In this document: one piece after another, positions 1 through 5,342 of the stretch
How the letters are laid out: every line of letters begins with the position of its first letter
Position numbering within the stretch: the first letter of the stretch is position 1
DNA from: Patescibacteria group bacterium
GTDB taxonomy: Bacteria > Patescibacteriota > Microgenomatia > UBA10105 > UBA927
Length of the DNA: 5,342 bases
Assembly (NCBI GenBank): GCA_003545435.1
Contig: DPYI01000027.1
Location: forward strand, 43,963-49,304
Direction: 5' to 3'
Position numbers and translations under genes: made by a program
The notes under the pieces: generated by a model
What the model saw: the letters and a program-made list of their open reading frames with translations, nothing else
Database searches by the model: none
Told to the model about the DNA's origin: nothing

Positions 1-108
1 TTTATTCTCCGGTCATGTAACCTCCGCCACCCTTTTTATATTGCGCTTCTTGTCCTATGCCTTATTTCCATTGAATATACATCCCTCAAAATGCGGAAAG
101 CCAGGTAA
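1..108 (+). CDS. Possible 3' end of a membrane protein gene (partial, left edge)
   Basis: Frame 1 is open from the window edge to a TAA at 106-108, giving 35 residues. They include a hydrophobic stretch (HPFYIALLVLCLIS, residues 10-23) followed by a short basic tail (KMRKAR), which is how many membrane proteins end. The gene would be convergent with the minus-strand gene ending at 144. The evidence is thin: a 35-codon open frame can occur by chance, no start is visible, and no family can be named. The opposite strand also has a short glycine-rich open frame here (GGGGYMTGE before a TAA at 4-2), but a stop precedes it and no usable start lies far enough upstream. Confidence 0.22.
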   Translation, partial: FILRSCNLRHPFYIALLVLCLISIEYTSLKMRKAR

Positions 109-110
109 TC

Positions 111-128
111 AATTCTTCCTTGAGAATT
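111..128. terminator. Weak stem-loop between convergent gene ends
   Basis: AATTCT (111-116) and AGAATT (123-128) form a 6-bp stem around a 6-nt loop. It lies in the 35-bp gap between the possible plus-strand end at 108 and the minus-strand stop at 144. The stem is AT-rich and no T tract follows on either strand, so it is at best a weak bidirectional terminator. It may be chance. Confidence 0.15.
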
Positions 129-143
129 AAGGCTAAATCGGAG

Positions 144-1409
144 TTATTCACTTGATCCGGTTAGTACGACATCTGCTTTGGGTTTGTTGCCGAGAATTTC
201 CGGAAAAAACTTTCTTTGAACTACATCCTGACCAGAAACTTGTACCATTACATTAATTGGTTCGCGGTCTAATATGGTAGGGTACGAATGAACATTGGAT
301 GTTTTCTGAATTACGGTTCTTAGGATTCTTTTTGTTCCTAAAGAATCCGCCATATCCAACAAATTTGGCGTGCGTGTGATTACTTTTTCTTCTAAATAAT
401 GAATTTTTCTCTCTGGCGGTAAGGGTCTTGGTTTGGGTATGTCGCCAATTTGGATTGTTGCGGCATTTATTCTCAACTCTTTATTATCTAAACCATACAT
501 AAGACCGACAGCTCTTGGCCCTAGATTGGTAAAAGGCTGTTCTCTCATTGCCAGATCTGTAAACGGAACAGGCAGTCCTGCGTTAAATAGCTCACATGCG
601 AGTTGTTCACGATCAGAAATATCATCTGAATCTTCTCCCCACATACTTCCAGCAGGAAACCAATCATTTAGCGATGAACTGCCGGCTCTATCATGCCAAA
701 TTACAGACGATCCACCTGGTACGGGTAATGCTGAGCCTCCTTTAGGGATTCTTCGTCCTCTAAACCCAGCCTGACATGATTCAGCATGCACCGCAACAGA
801 TCCATCATCAATTTTTACAATACCCAAAATAATCCGTCTACCCGATTTTATACCCTCTAACCTAGGATCTTTTGACTTGAGGCCATTATCTAAAATCAAA
901 AATGGCAGAAATTCTCCTGGTGCAAGACTCTTCACATCCTGCGAAGTGGGATACTCTATGCGTTCACGAAGAGCATCCTGACTATCAGGCACAACCTCTT
1001 TCCACGGCCGTCCATGATAATGCTGACCAACCCATTCAGCATATAACGTATCAAATTCTCCAGTCAATTGTCCCGATGTCTTAATTTGCGCCATTCTTCC
1101 AGCCAAATCGGCGAGTTGTACCTCTCTAGGAATTAACGACTCCTTATTTGTTTGGGGAAGAACTTTATCTGTTTGTTCCAGTGTTTCTCTGTATATTTCA
1201 GCTACTCTATTTTGTAACTCTGCTTCTTTAGCAACGAATGTTTCTTCCAGGACTGTTGGTTTCACATCCTCATAAGGTATGATCCGCTCTTCTACAAAAC
1301 GGGCAAGCGTATCAGCGCTTGTTTCAACCATGGAATGTAAATCAGGTTCTCTTGGGGTGCTCTCTAAAAGAAAAAAATATTGTACATCATCGGTTTTTGA
1401 TTCTGGCAT
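144..1409 (-). CDS. Uncharacterised 421-residue soluble protein (orphan)
   Basis: I do not recognise this protein. The start chosen is the ATG at 1409-1407 (MPESKTDDVQ...). A TATAAT box at 1428-1423 predicts transcription from about 1416, and the AAGG at 1416-1413 sits 3 nt before this ATG. The upstream ATG at 1424 overlaps the -10 box itself, and a GTG at 1517 would run into the divergent metG, so both are unlikely. The product has no signal peptide and no membrane segment. Residues 30-115 look helical and charged, with a coiled-coil-like part near 53-85. Residues 160-240 look like a beta-rich core with a Gly-rich loop (residues 215-234, including FRGRR, PKGG and PGGSS). Residues 325-345 are proline- and charge-rich, and the C-terminus ends GSSE. 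Only two cysteines are seen (212 and 272), and there is no recognisable catalytic motif. Composition resembles the neighbours, and the long intact frame with a good promoter supports a real gene. Function is unknown. Confidence 0.8.
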   Translation of the reverse strand: MPESKTDDVQYFFLLESTPREPDLHSMVETSADTLARFVEERIIPYEDVKPTVLEETFVAKEAELQNRVAEIYRETLEQTDKVLPQTNKESLIPREVQLADLAGRMAQIKTSGQLTGEFDTLYAEWVGQHYHGRPWKEVVPDSQDALRERIEYPTSQDVKSLAPGEFLPFLILDNGLKSKDPRLEGIKSGRRIILGIVKIDDGSVAVHAESCQAGFRGRRIPKGGSALPVPGGSSVIWHDRAGSSSLNDWFPAGSMWGEDSDDISDREQLACELFNAGLPVPFTDLAMREQPFTNLGPRAVGLMYGLDNKELRINAATIQIGDIPKPRPLPPERKIHYLEEKVITRTPNLLDMADSLGTKRILRTVIQKTSNVHSYPTILDREPINVMVQVSGQDVVQRKFFPEILGNKPKADVVLTGSSE

Positions 1410-1422
1410 ATACCTTGCCTTC

Positions 1423-1452
1423 ATTATATAGGATTGTGGAATTGTTAAGCAA
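1423..1452 (-). promoter_or_regulatory. Sigma70-type promoter of the orphan gene
   Basis: Read on the minus strand, TTGCTT (1452-1447) is followed after 18 bp by a perfect TATAAT (1428-1423). The predicted start of transcription is near 1416, only 7 nt before the ATG at 1409. The leader would be AAGGTAT, so the mRNA begins with a short Shine-Dalgarno-like AAGG. The -35 match is moderate (TTG only) and the -10 is consensus. The promoter is back-to-back with that of metG. Confidence 0.6.
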
Positions 1453-1475
1453 CAGTTCTGTAAAATTAATCCATC

Positions 1476-1504
1476 TTGAGGGATAGCTCTAAAACGATTA
1501 GAAT
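1476..1504 (+). promoter_or_regulatory. Sigma70-type promoter giving a leaderless metG transcript
   Basis: TTGAGG (1476-1481, 4 of 6 consensus) and TAGAAT (1499-1504, 5 of 6) are separated by exactly 17 bp. A start 7 nt after the -10 falls on position 1511, the A of the metG ATG. The bases just before the ATG (CTAAGC) hold no Shine-Dalgarno sequence, which fits leaderless translation. The -35 boxes of the two divergent promoters are 23 bp apart (1453-1475), close enough for shared control. Confidence 0.6.
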
Positions 1505-1510
1505 CTAAGC

Positions 1511-2953
1511 ATGACACAAAAATTCTATATCACGACCGCAATCCCATACGTGAACGCACCTCCGCATATAGGGCATGCTTTGGAGTTTGTAGAGACTGAT
1601 TGTGTTGCCCGATATCATAGATTGCTAGGAGAAGAGGTATGTCTTTTGTCCGGAGGCGACGAAAATGCTCTGAAAAACGTACAGGCTGCCCAAAACTCTG
1701 GAATCCCCATACAGCAATTCGTGGATACCAATTCGCACCTGTTTGCCGATCTTGCGAAAGCCCTCAATGTTGAATTTAATGTTTTTCAAAAAGGAAGCGA
1801 CCATGTGCATCATTTCCCTTCAAGCCAAAAACTCTGGAAACTCTGTGAGAAAAACAATGATATTTACAAAAAATCCTACGAGGGGTTGTACTGTGTGGGT
1901 TGTGAAATTTTTTATACTCCTGAAGAGCTAAACGATAACGGCGAATGTTTTGAACATCCGGGGAAAAAATTAGAGATTGTATCTGAGGAAAACTATTTTT
2001 TCCGGTTATCTCAATATCAAAAACAGCTGATTGATCTGATAACAACCGATGCAATCCGTATTATTCCTGAATTTCGCAAAAAAGAAGTCCTGTCGTTTCT
2101 CAAACAGCCGCTTCAGGATATATCCATCTCACGGACAAATGAACGGGCGAAAAACTGGGGCGTTCCCGTTCCTAGTGATCCGACACAACGAATTTACGTT
2201 TGGTTTGATGCTCTCAATATTTACCAATCAGGAATAGGTTTCGGTTGGGATGAAAAAACATATAGCAAATGGTGGCCGGCGGATGTGCATGTCATAGGCA
2301 AAGGGATTATCAGGTTCCATGCAGTCTACTGGCCGGCATTTCTTTTATCAGCAGGATTGCAGCTGCCAAAAACCATTTTTGTCCACGGATATCTCACGGT
2401 AAACGGACAAAAGATGAGCAAATCTATAGGAAATGTCATTGATCCTTTCGAACTTGTCAAAAAATACGGAGCAGATCCTTTACGGTATTATTTATTGCGC
2501 GAAATTCCATCATATGATGACGGCGACTTTTCCGAACGGAGGTTTAAGGAACTGTATAATGCAGATCTAGCAAACGGATTGGGGAATACTATTTCTCGCT
2601 TAGCAAAATTGGCAGAAACTTCTAAGGTTGTATTTGATGAAACTAAATATCCAAAAGAGATTTATCGAAGCGAACAAAAAAATGCAATTGAAGATTTCCG
2701 ATTTGATCTCATATTAAACAATATTTTGTTATTAGATTTAAAACCAATTGAAAAGCATATTGACCAAAAAGCTCCGTGGTTAATTAAAGACAAAAATGAA
2801 TTGAAAAAAATATTACAAAGAGAAATAGATGATTTAAGGATGCTTGCTTATAAACTTCAACCATTTTTGCCGGAAACATCCAAAAAAATCCTTTCGCAAT
2901 TCAAAGGACCGACAATTCAATCTCAACCGCCGCTATTCCCGAGAATACAGTAA
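1511..2953 (+). CDS. metG: Methionyl-tRNA synthetase (MetRS)
   Basis: This class Ia cytosolic enzyme charges tRNA-Met, including the initiator, using ATP. The 480 residues begin MTQKFYITTAIPYVN, the usual MetRS N-terminus. HIGH is at 19-22 and KMSKS at 301-305 (in VNGQKMSKSIGN). The signature WFDAL is at 231-235. One zinc knuckle of the C-x2-C...C-x2-H kind uses C128, C131, C146 and H149, as in Thermus-type enzymes. The TGTDEHG-like stretch after the first strand reads SGGDENALKN here (47-56), which I believe is a subfamily variant. The helical anticodon-binding domain begins near 350 (ADLANGLGNTISR) and contains APW at 421-423 and PFLPET at 451-456. There is no C-terminal EMAPII-like tRNA-binding domain, so this is a short form. 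The ATG at 1511 is the only sensible start and has no Shine-Dalgarno. GC content falls in the part encoding the anticodon domain (about 27% over 2641-2880, by hand count). Confidence 0.97.
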   Translation: MTQKFYITTAIPYVNAPPHIGHALEFVETDCVARYHRLLGEEVCLLSGGDENALKNVQAAQNSGIPIQQFVDTNSHLFADLAKALNVEFNVFQKGSDHVHHFPSSQKLWKLCEKNNDIYKKSYEGLYCVGCEIFYTPEELNDNGECFEHPGKKLEIVSEENYFFRLSQYQKQLIDLITTDAIRIIPEFRKKEVLSFLKQPLQDISISRTNERAKNWGVPVPSDPTQRIYVWFDALNIYQSGIGFGWDEKTYSKWWPADVHVIGKGIIRFHAVYWPAFLLSAGLQLPKTIFVHGYLTVNGQKMSKSIGNVIDPFELVKKYGADPLRYYLLREIPSYDDGDFSERRFKELYNADLANGLGNTISRLAKLAETSKVVFDETKYPKEIYRSEQKNAIEDFRFDLILNNILLLDLKPIEKHIDQKAPWLIKDKNELKKILQREIDDLRMLAYKLQPFLPETSKKILSQFKGPTIQSQPPLFPRIQ

Positions 2954-3017
2954 TATAATTTTCAAATCACAAATCACAATTTTCAAAGAAATTTCAAATT
3001 ACAAATCTAAAACTTAT

Positions 3018-3034
3018 TCCCTGCGAAGCAGGGA
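3018..3034. other. Central GC-rich stem-loop of the palindromic element
   Basis: TCCCTGC (3018-3024) and GCAGGGA (3028-3034) form a perfect 7-bp stem closed by a GAA loop. It is the only GC-rich part of an otherwise AT-rich gap. In RNA it would be a stable hairpin between metG and tatD. The plus strand continues CTATTGG with no U tract, so it is not a standard intrinsic terminator. It could still slow polymerase or protect the metG 3' end from nucleases. Confidence 0.6.
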
Positions 3035-3037
3035 CTA

Positions 3038-3066
3038 TTGGAAATTTAAATTTGAAAATTGAAAAT
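3038..3066 (+). promoter_or_regulatory. Weak candidate promoter for tatD inside the repeat arm
   Basis: TTGGAA (3038-3043, 4 of 6) and GAAAAT (3061-3066, 4 of 6) are 17 bp apart. They predict transcription starting at about 3073, one base before the tatD ATG at 3074. The geometry echoes the leaderless metG promoter. However, the region is so AT-rich that such matches are expected by chance, and read-through from metG is an alternative. Confidence 0.25.
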
Positions 3067-3073
3067 TAATGTT

Positions 3074-3841
3074 ATGTTCATCGATACTCACTGTCATCTC
3101 ACATTTCCGGAGTTTGATGAGGACAGAGCAACTATTATCTGCAATGCCAAAAAAGCAGGGGTAAAACAGTTTGTTATTCCCGGCGCAAGCATAGAATCCT
3201 CAAGAAAAGCTGTTTCATTTGTCCAAAGTTTTAAGGCCGGGCCTTGTTTTGCTTCTGTCGGCTGCCATCCGTATGAAACAAAAAATTTCCCTGACGTGAG
3301 GCAATTGGAAAAAATGATTGACGGGAATGTCATTGCCATCGGAGAATGCGGACTGGATTACCATGCATATAAAGGGTTTCCGGCAATCGGCAAAAAGGAG
3401 GAGCAAAAACAGCTGTTTGAAGAACAGCTCCGTCTTGCCCAAAAACACCATCTTCCGGTCATCATCCACTGCAGGGAAGCCTATCATGAAATATTTGATG
3501 TCCTTGACCGCCTTCCTTCTCTGCCACAGGGTGTGTTTCATTGCTTTTCCGGAGGGCCGGATGATGTTAGACACGTTCTTCGCCGGGGATTTTTCTTCGG
3601 CATTGACGGAAACGTCACATATTCCAAACAACTCGCACTCACTGTCCCGTTAATCCCGTTATCCAAGCTTCTTCTGGAAACTGATGCTCCGTATTTGCCT
3701 CCGGTTCCTCATCGGGGAAAACGCTGTGAACCGAAATATATTCCGCTTATTGCTAAAAAAATTGCGGAACTGAAAAACTGTAATGTCAAAAACGTGGAAG
3801 AACAAACAACAAAAAATGCTCAAAAATTGTTCGGAATATGA
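3074..3841 (+). CDS. tatD: TatD-family metal-dependent hydrolase (probable DNase)
   Basis: TatD proteins are cytosolic TIM-barrel enzymes of the amidohydrolase superfamily. Characterised members act as 3'-5' exonucleases or DNases in repair and DNA turnover. The product has 255 residues, the usual family length. Metal-site residues are all in place: H6 and H8 in DTHCHL, H65 in GCHPYE, E91 in IGECGLDYH, H132 in HCREA, H156 in FHCFSGG and D204 in LETDAPYLPP. The family motif RGKRNEP appears as RGKRCEP (214-220), with Cys in place of the usual Asn. The ATG at 3074 is chosen because FIDTHCHL must lie at the extreme N-terminus. An in-frame TTG at 3059 would add five residues read from the repeat arm. 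No Shine-Dalgarno precedes the ATG. The gene is followed after 4 nt by a glycosyltransferase gene. The exact substrate cannot be told from sequence. Confidence 0.94.
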   Translation: MFIDTHCHLTFPEFDEDRATIICNAKKAGVKQFVIPGASIESSRKAVSFVQSFKAGPCFASVGCHPYETKNFPDVRQLEKMIDGNVIAIGECGLDYHAYKGFPAIGKKEEQKQLFEEQLRLAQKHHLPVIIHCREAYHEIFDVLDRLPSLPQGVFHCFSGGPDDVRHVLRRGFFFGIDGNVTYSKQLALTVPLIPLSKLLLETDAPYLPPVPHRGKRCEPKYIPLIAKKIAELKNCNVKNVEEQTTKNAQKLFGI

Positions 3842-3845
3842 TACA

Positions 3846-5312
3846 ATGGAACAGCTTGTTTTTATGCGACGACTCATAGAAATTGCGATCCCTTTATCTG
3901 CATGGCTTCTCATCACAATGCCTCTGTGGCTTTCGTTTTGGCATCCTGCGCTTGTTGCGTATATCATCATCACGTTTGACATCTACTGGTTTTATAAATC
4001 ATTTTCCCTTGCCTACTATGCTATACGGTCATATCTCACCATGCAGGCTCACATAAAAGTCGACTGGGTAACTGAGGCCAAAAAACTCAAGCAATTTTCA
4101 AAAATCCGTCATGTTATCATCATACCTGAATACAAAGAGCCTATCCATATTTTAAGGCGAACTCTTGATAGCCTTGTATCCCAGGATTTTCCAAAAAGAC
4201 GCCTCTGTGTCGTTCTGGCCACGGAAAAAAAAGACAGTGAACGGGAGGAAACAGCCCGCATATTAACCAATGAATATGGAAAAAAATTCGGCAGGTTTAT
4301 CGTCACAACCCATCCTCTCCGTACCGGAGAAGTGGCCGGTAAGTCTTCCAACATGGCATTCGCAGGCAAACTCATTACCGACTTGCTTCAAAAAGAACAG
4401 GTCAATCTTTCCTACACAACGGTAACTTCATGCGACGCAGATGCCATGCTTCACCCGAAATATTTTTCGTATCTTTCGTATGTTTTCCTTACGGATCCGG
4501 ACCGGCAATACCATTTCTATCAAGGTGCGATTCTTTTCTATTCAAATATTTGGCGGATTCCCTTACCCAATAAAATGTTCAACACGATCGGCAGTATCTG
4601 GAATTTTTCGCTTCTTTCCCAATCTCAGCGGTTTATCAATTTTTCTACATACTCATTATCTTTAAAGACTGTTGTGGATGCCGGTTTCTGGGATACCGAT
4701 GTCATACCGGAGGACTATCACCTGTATTTCAAAGTGTATTTCACCAAAGGAAAGAAAGTTGCGACCAAGGGGTTGTTTCTGCCGGTTTTGGTGGATGCAG
4801 CGGAAAGCCGCGGATTTTTCCGGACATTTGTCAACCAATATGAACAGTCAAAACGGTGGGCATGGGGAGTTTCAGATGTCCCCTTTGTTATTATGAGTGC
4901 GTTTACCCATAGGGAAATTCCTTTCGGCGACCGCCTGCGAAGAATAGTTCTTTTATTGGAACAACACATATTTTGGCCGAGCAACTGGTTTTTGCTTACC
5001 TTAGGAAGTACGCTTCCGCCCTTAGTCAATCCGGCATTTGCCCGTACGGTACTCGGGCATAATCTTGCCAGAATTTCTTCAGGAATTCTTACTCTTTCTA
5101 CAATATTTCTTGTCATTGTTTTTGTTATAGACTGGCGCATTAAACCGCCCCGTCCGAAAGAATTTGCCATGTGGAAACTGCCTTTCTTATACCTCCAATG
5201 GTTTACGCTTCCCGTTATTTCGTTTTTCCTTTCCGCACTCCCGGGGCTGGATGCCCATACGCGGCTCATGCTTGGGAAAAAATTGGAATATCGGGTAACG
5301 GAAAAGGTATAA
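3846..5312 (+). CDS. Family 2 membrane glycosyltransferase with processive-type QxxRW motif
   Basis: This is an integral inner-membrane GT-A glycosyltransferase of 488 residues. It probably transfers sugar from a nucleotide-sugar on the cytosolic face. Two hydrophobic segments lie at about 12-32 and 34-57. The catalytic domain follows: nucleotide-binding strand RHVIIIPEYKE (88-98), GKSSNM (165-170), the DxD metal motif as CDADA (196-200), the catalytic-base region PEDYH (288-292) and QSKRW (334-338), the QxxRW motif of cellulose- and hyaluronan-synthase-like enzymes. Further hydrophobic segments lie near 376-398, 410-429 and 446-466, before a basic C-terminal tail. The ATG at 3846 is chosen because it is 4 nt after the tatD TGA; the frame also opens at ATG 3783 inside tatD, but those 21 residues are polar and overlap coding sequence. 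No strong Shine-Dalgarno is seen (only GGA at 3833-3835), so translation is probably coupled to tatD. Donor, acceptor and product are unknown; cell-surface or extracellular polysaccharide synthesis is inferred. The family is confident, and a specific symbol is not justified. Confidence 0.9.
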   Translation: MEQLVFMRRLIEIAIPLSAWLLITMPLWLSFWHPALVAYIIITFDIYWFYKSFSLAYYAIRSYLTMQAHIKVDWVTEAKKLKQFSKIRHVIIIPEYKEPIHILRRTLDSLVSQDFPKRRLCVVLATEKKDSEREETARILTNEYGKKFGRFIVTTHPLRTGEVAGKSSNMAFAGKLITDLLQKEQVNLSYTTVTSCDADAMLHPKYFSYLSYVFLTDPDRQYHFYQGAILFYSNIWRIPLPNKMFNTIGSIWNFSLLSQSQRFINFSTYSLSLKTVVDAGFWDTDVIPEDYHLYFKVYFTKGKKVATKGLFLPVLVDAAESRGFFRTFVNQYEQSKRWAWGVSDVPFVIMSAFTHREIPFGDRLRRIVLLLEQHIFWPSNWFLLTLGSTLPPLVNPAFARTVLGHNLARISSGILTLSTIFLVIVFVIDWRIKPPRPKEFAMWKLPFLYLQWFTLPVISFFLSALPGLDAHTRLMLGKKLEYRVTEKV

Positions 5313-5320
5313 TAAATATA

Positions 5321-5342
5321 CAAATCCGAAGCACGAAGCACG
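5321..5342. repeat. Start of a short-tandem intergenic repeat (cut by the right edge)
   Basis: CAAATC (5321-5326) is followed by CGAAGCA twice (5327-5333 and 5334-5340) and CG at the edge. The 7-bp period and the CNAANCA pattern match the CAAATCA tandem in the metG-tatD gap. The element begins 9 nt after the glycosyltransferase stop and runs off the window, so its full size and any palindromic partner are unseen. Confidence 0.5.

Larger units (their letters stand above)
2957..3067. repeat. AT-rich palindromic intergenic element
   Basis: This element fills nearly all of the metG-tatD gap. AATTTTCAAA occurs twice on the left (2957-2966 and 2978-2987). Its complement occurs on the right as TTTGAAAATT (3051-3060), with an overlapping second copy TTGAAAATT (3059-3067). 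Just inside, AAATTTC (2989-2995) pairs with GAAATTT (3041-3047). A GC-rich stem-loop at 3018-3034 lies in the middle. The left arm also holds a 7-bp tandem, CAAATCA twice (2963-2976). The layout resembles a dispersed, possibly MITE-like or REP-like intergenic repeat. No transposase, clear target duplication or second full copy is visible in this window, so mobility is inference. Confidence 0.7.

Noticed and set aside
1..40. Minus-strand start with a strong GGAGG near ATG 16-14
   Set aside because: The frame reads only four residues (MTGE) before TAA at 4-2, so it is not a credible gene.
1410..1517. N-terminal extension of the orphan protein from GTG 1517
   Set aside because: It would overlap the metG start, pass through both predicted promoters and precede the predicted transcription start, so the extra 36 residues are unlikely to be made.
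2963..2976. CRISPR-like repeats in the metG-tatD gap
   Set aside because: The units are 7 bp and directly abutting with no spacers. They are short tandems inside a palindrome, not a CRISPR array.
3018..3041. Intrinsic terminator after metG
   Set aside because: The 7-bp stem is good but is followed by CTATTGG on the plus strand and by no clean T tract on the minus strand, so it was kept as a stem-loop only.
2844..3062. Small open frame (72 codons) spanning the metG end and the repeat
   Set aside because: It is out of frame with metG and then reads through the AT-rich repeat, and no ribosome-binding site is seen.
3215..3631. Antisense open frame (138 codons) opposite tatD
   Set aside because: It overlaps a gene with all metal-site residues conserved. 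The antisense product has no recognisable features.
3783..3845. N-terminal extension of the glycosyltransferase from ATG 3783
   Set aside because: It overlaps tatD by 59 nt and adds 21 polar residues before the hydrophobic N-terminus. The ATG at 3846 after the tatD stop is simpler.
4718..5341. Long antisense open frame (207 codons) opposite the glycosyltransferase
   Set aside because: It is fully antisense to a strongly supported gene, its translation shows no family features, and it has no start signal. It is a shadow of the real coding frame.

Overview
The window looks like a piece of a bacterial chromosome of moderate-to-low GC. It carries compact genes, almost no Shine-Dalgarno signals, and AT-rich palindromic or short-tandem intergenic repeats. 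This style, together with the flavour of the methionyl-tRNA synthetase and the membrane glycosyltransferase, suggests a Patescibacteria/CPR bacterium, perhaps Microgenomates-like. That placement is inference: no rRNA or other marker gene is present. There are no tRNA genes, CRISPR arrays or transposases.

Layout. Positions 1-143 hold only a possible C-terminal end of a plus-strand membrane protein (ending at 108) and a weak hairpin. A minus-strand gene (144-1409) encodes a 421-residue soluble protein that I do not recognise. It is divergent from a plus-strand run: metG (methionyl-tRNA synthetase, 1511-2953), a TatD-family metal-dependent hydrolase (3074-3841) and a family 2 membrane glycosyltransferase with a QxxRW motif (3846-5312). 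The 101-bp divergent region (1410-1510) contains two back-to-back sigma70-type promoters. The metG promoter places transcription start on the A of the ATG, so its mRNA is predicted to be leaderless. The orphan's promoter gives a leader of about 7 nt.

The metG-tatD gap (2954-3073) is almost entirely one AT-rich palindromic element. It has doubled outer arms and a 7-bp GC-rich central stem-loop. A 7-bp tandem unit in this element (CAAATCA twice) resembles the one starting just after the glycosyltransferase (CGAAGCA twice), which runs off the right edge. The two gaps may therefore carry members of one dispersed repeat class.

The genes do not form an obvious single pathway. metG and tatD are housekeeping genes. 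The glycosyltransferase starts 4 nt after the tatD stop and is probably translationally coupled to it; it likely makes or modifies a cell-surface or extracellular glycan. The most novel items are the orphan protein, the paired short-leader/leaderless divergent promoters and the palindromic intergenic element. I found no convincing evidence of a new multi-gene system.
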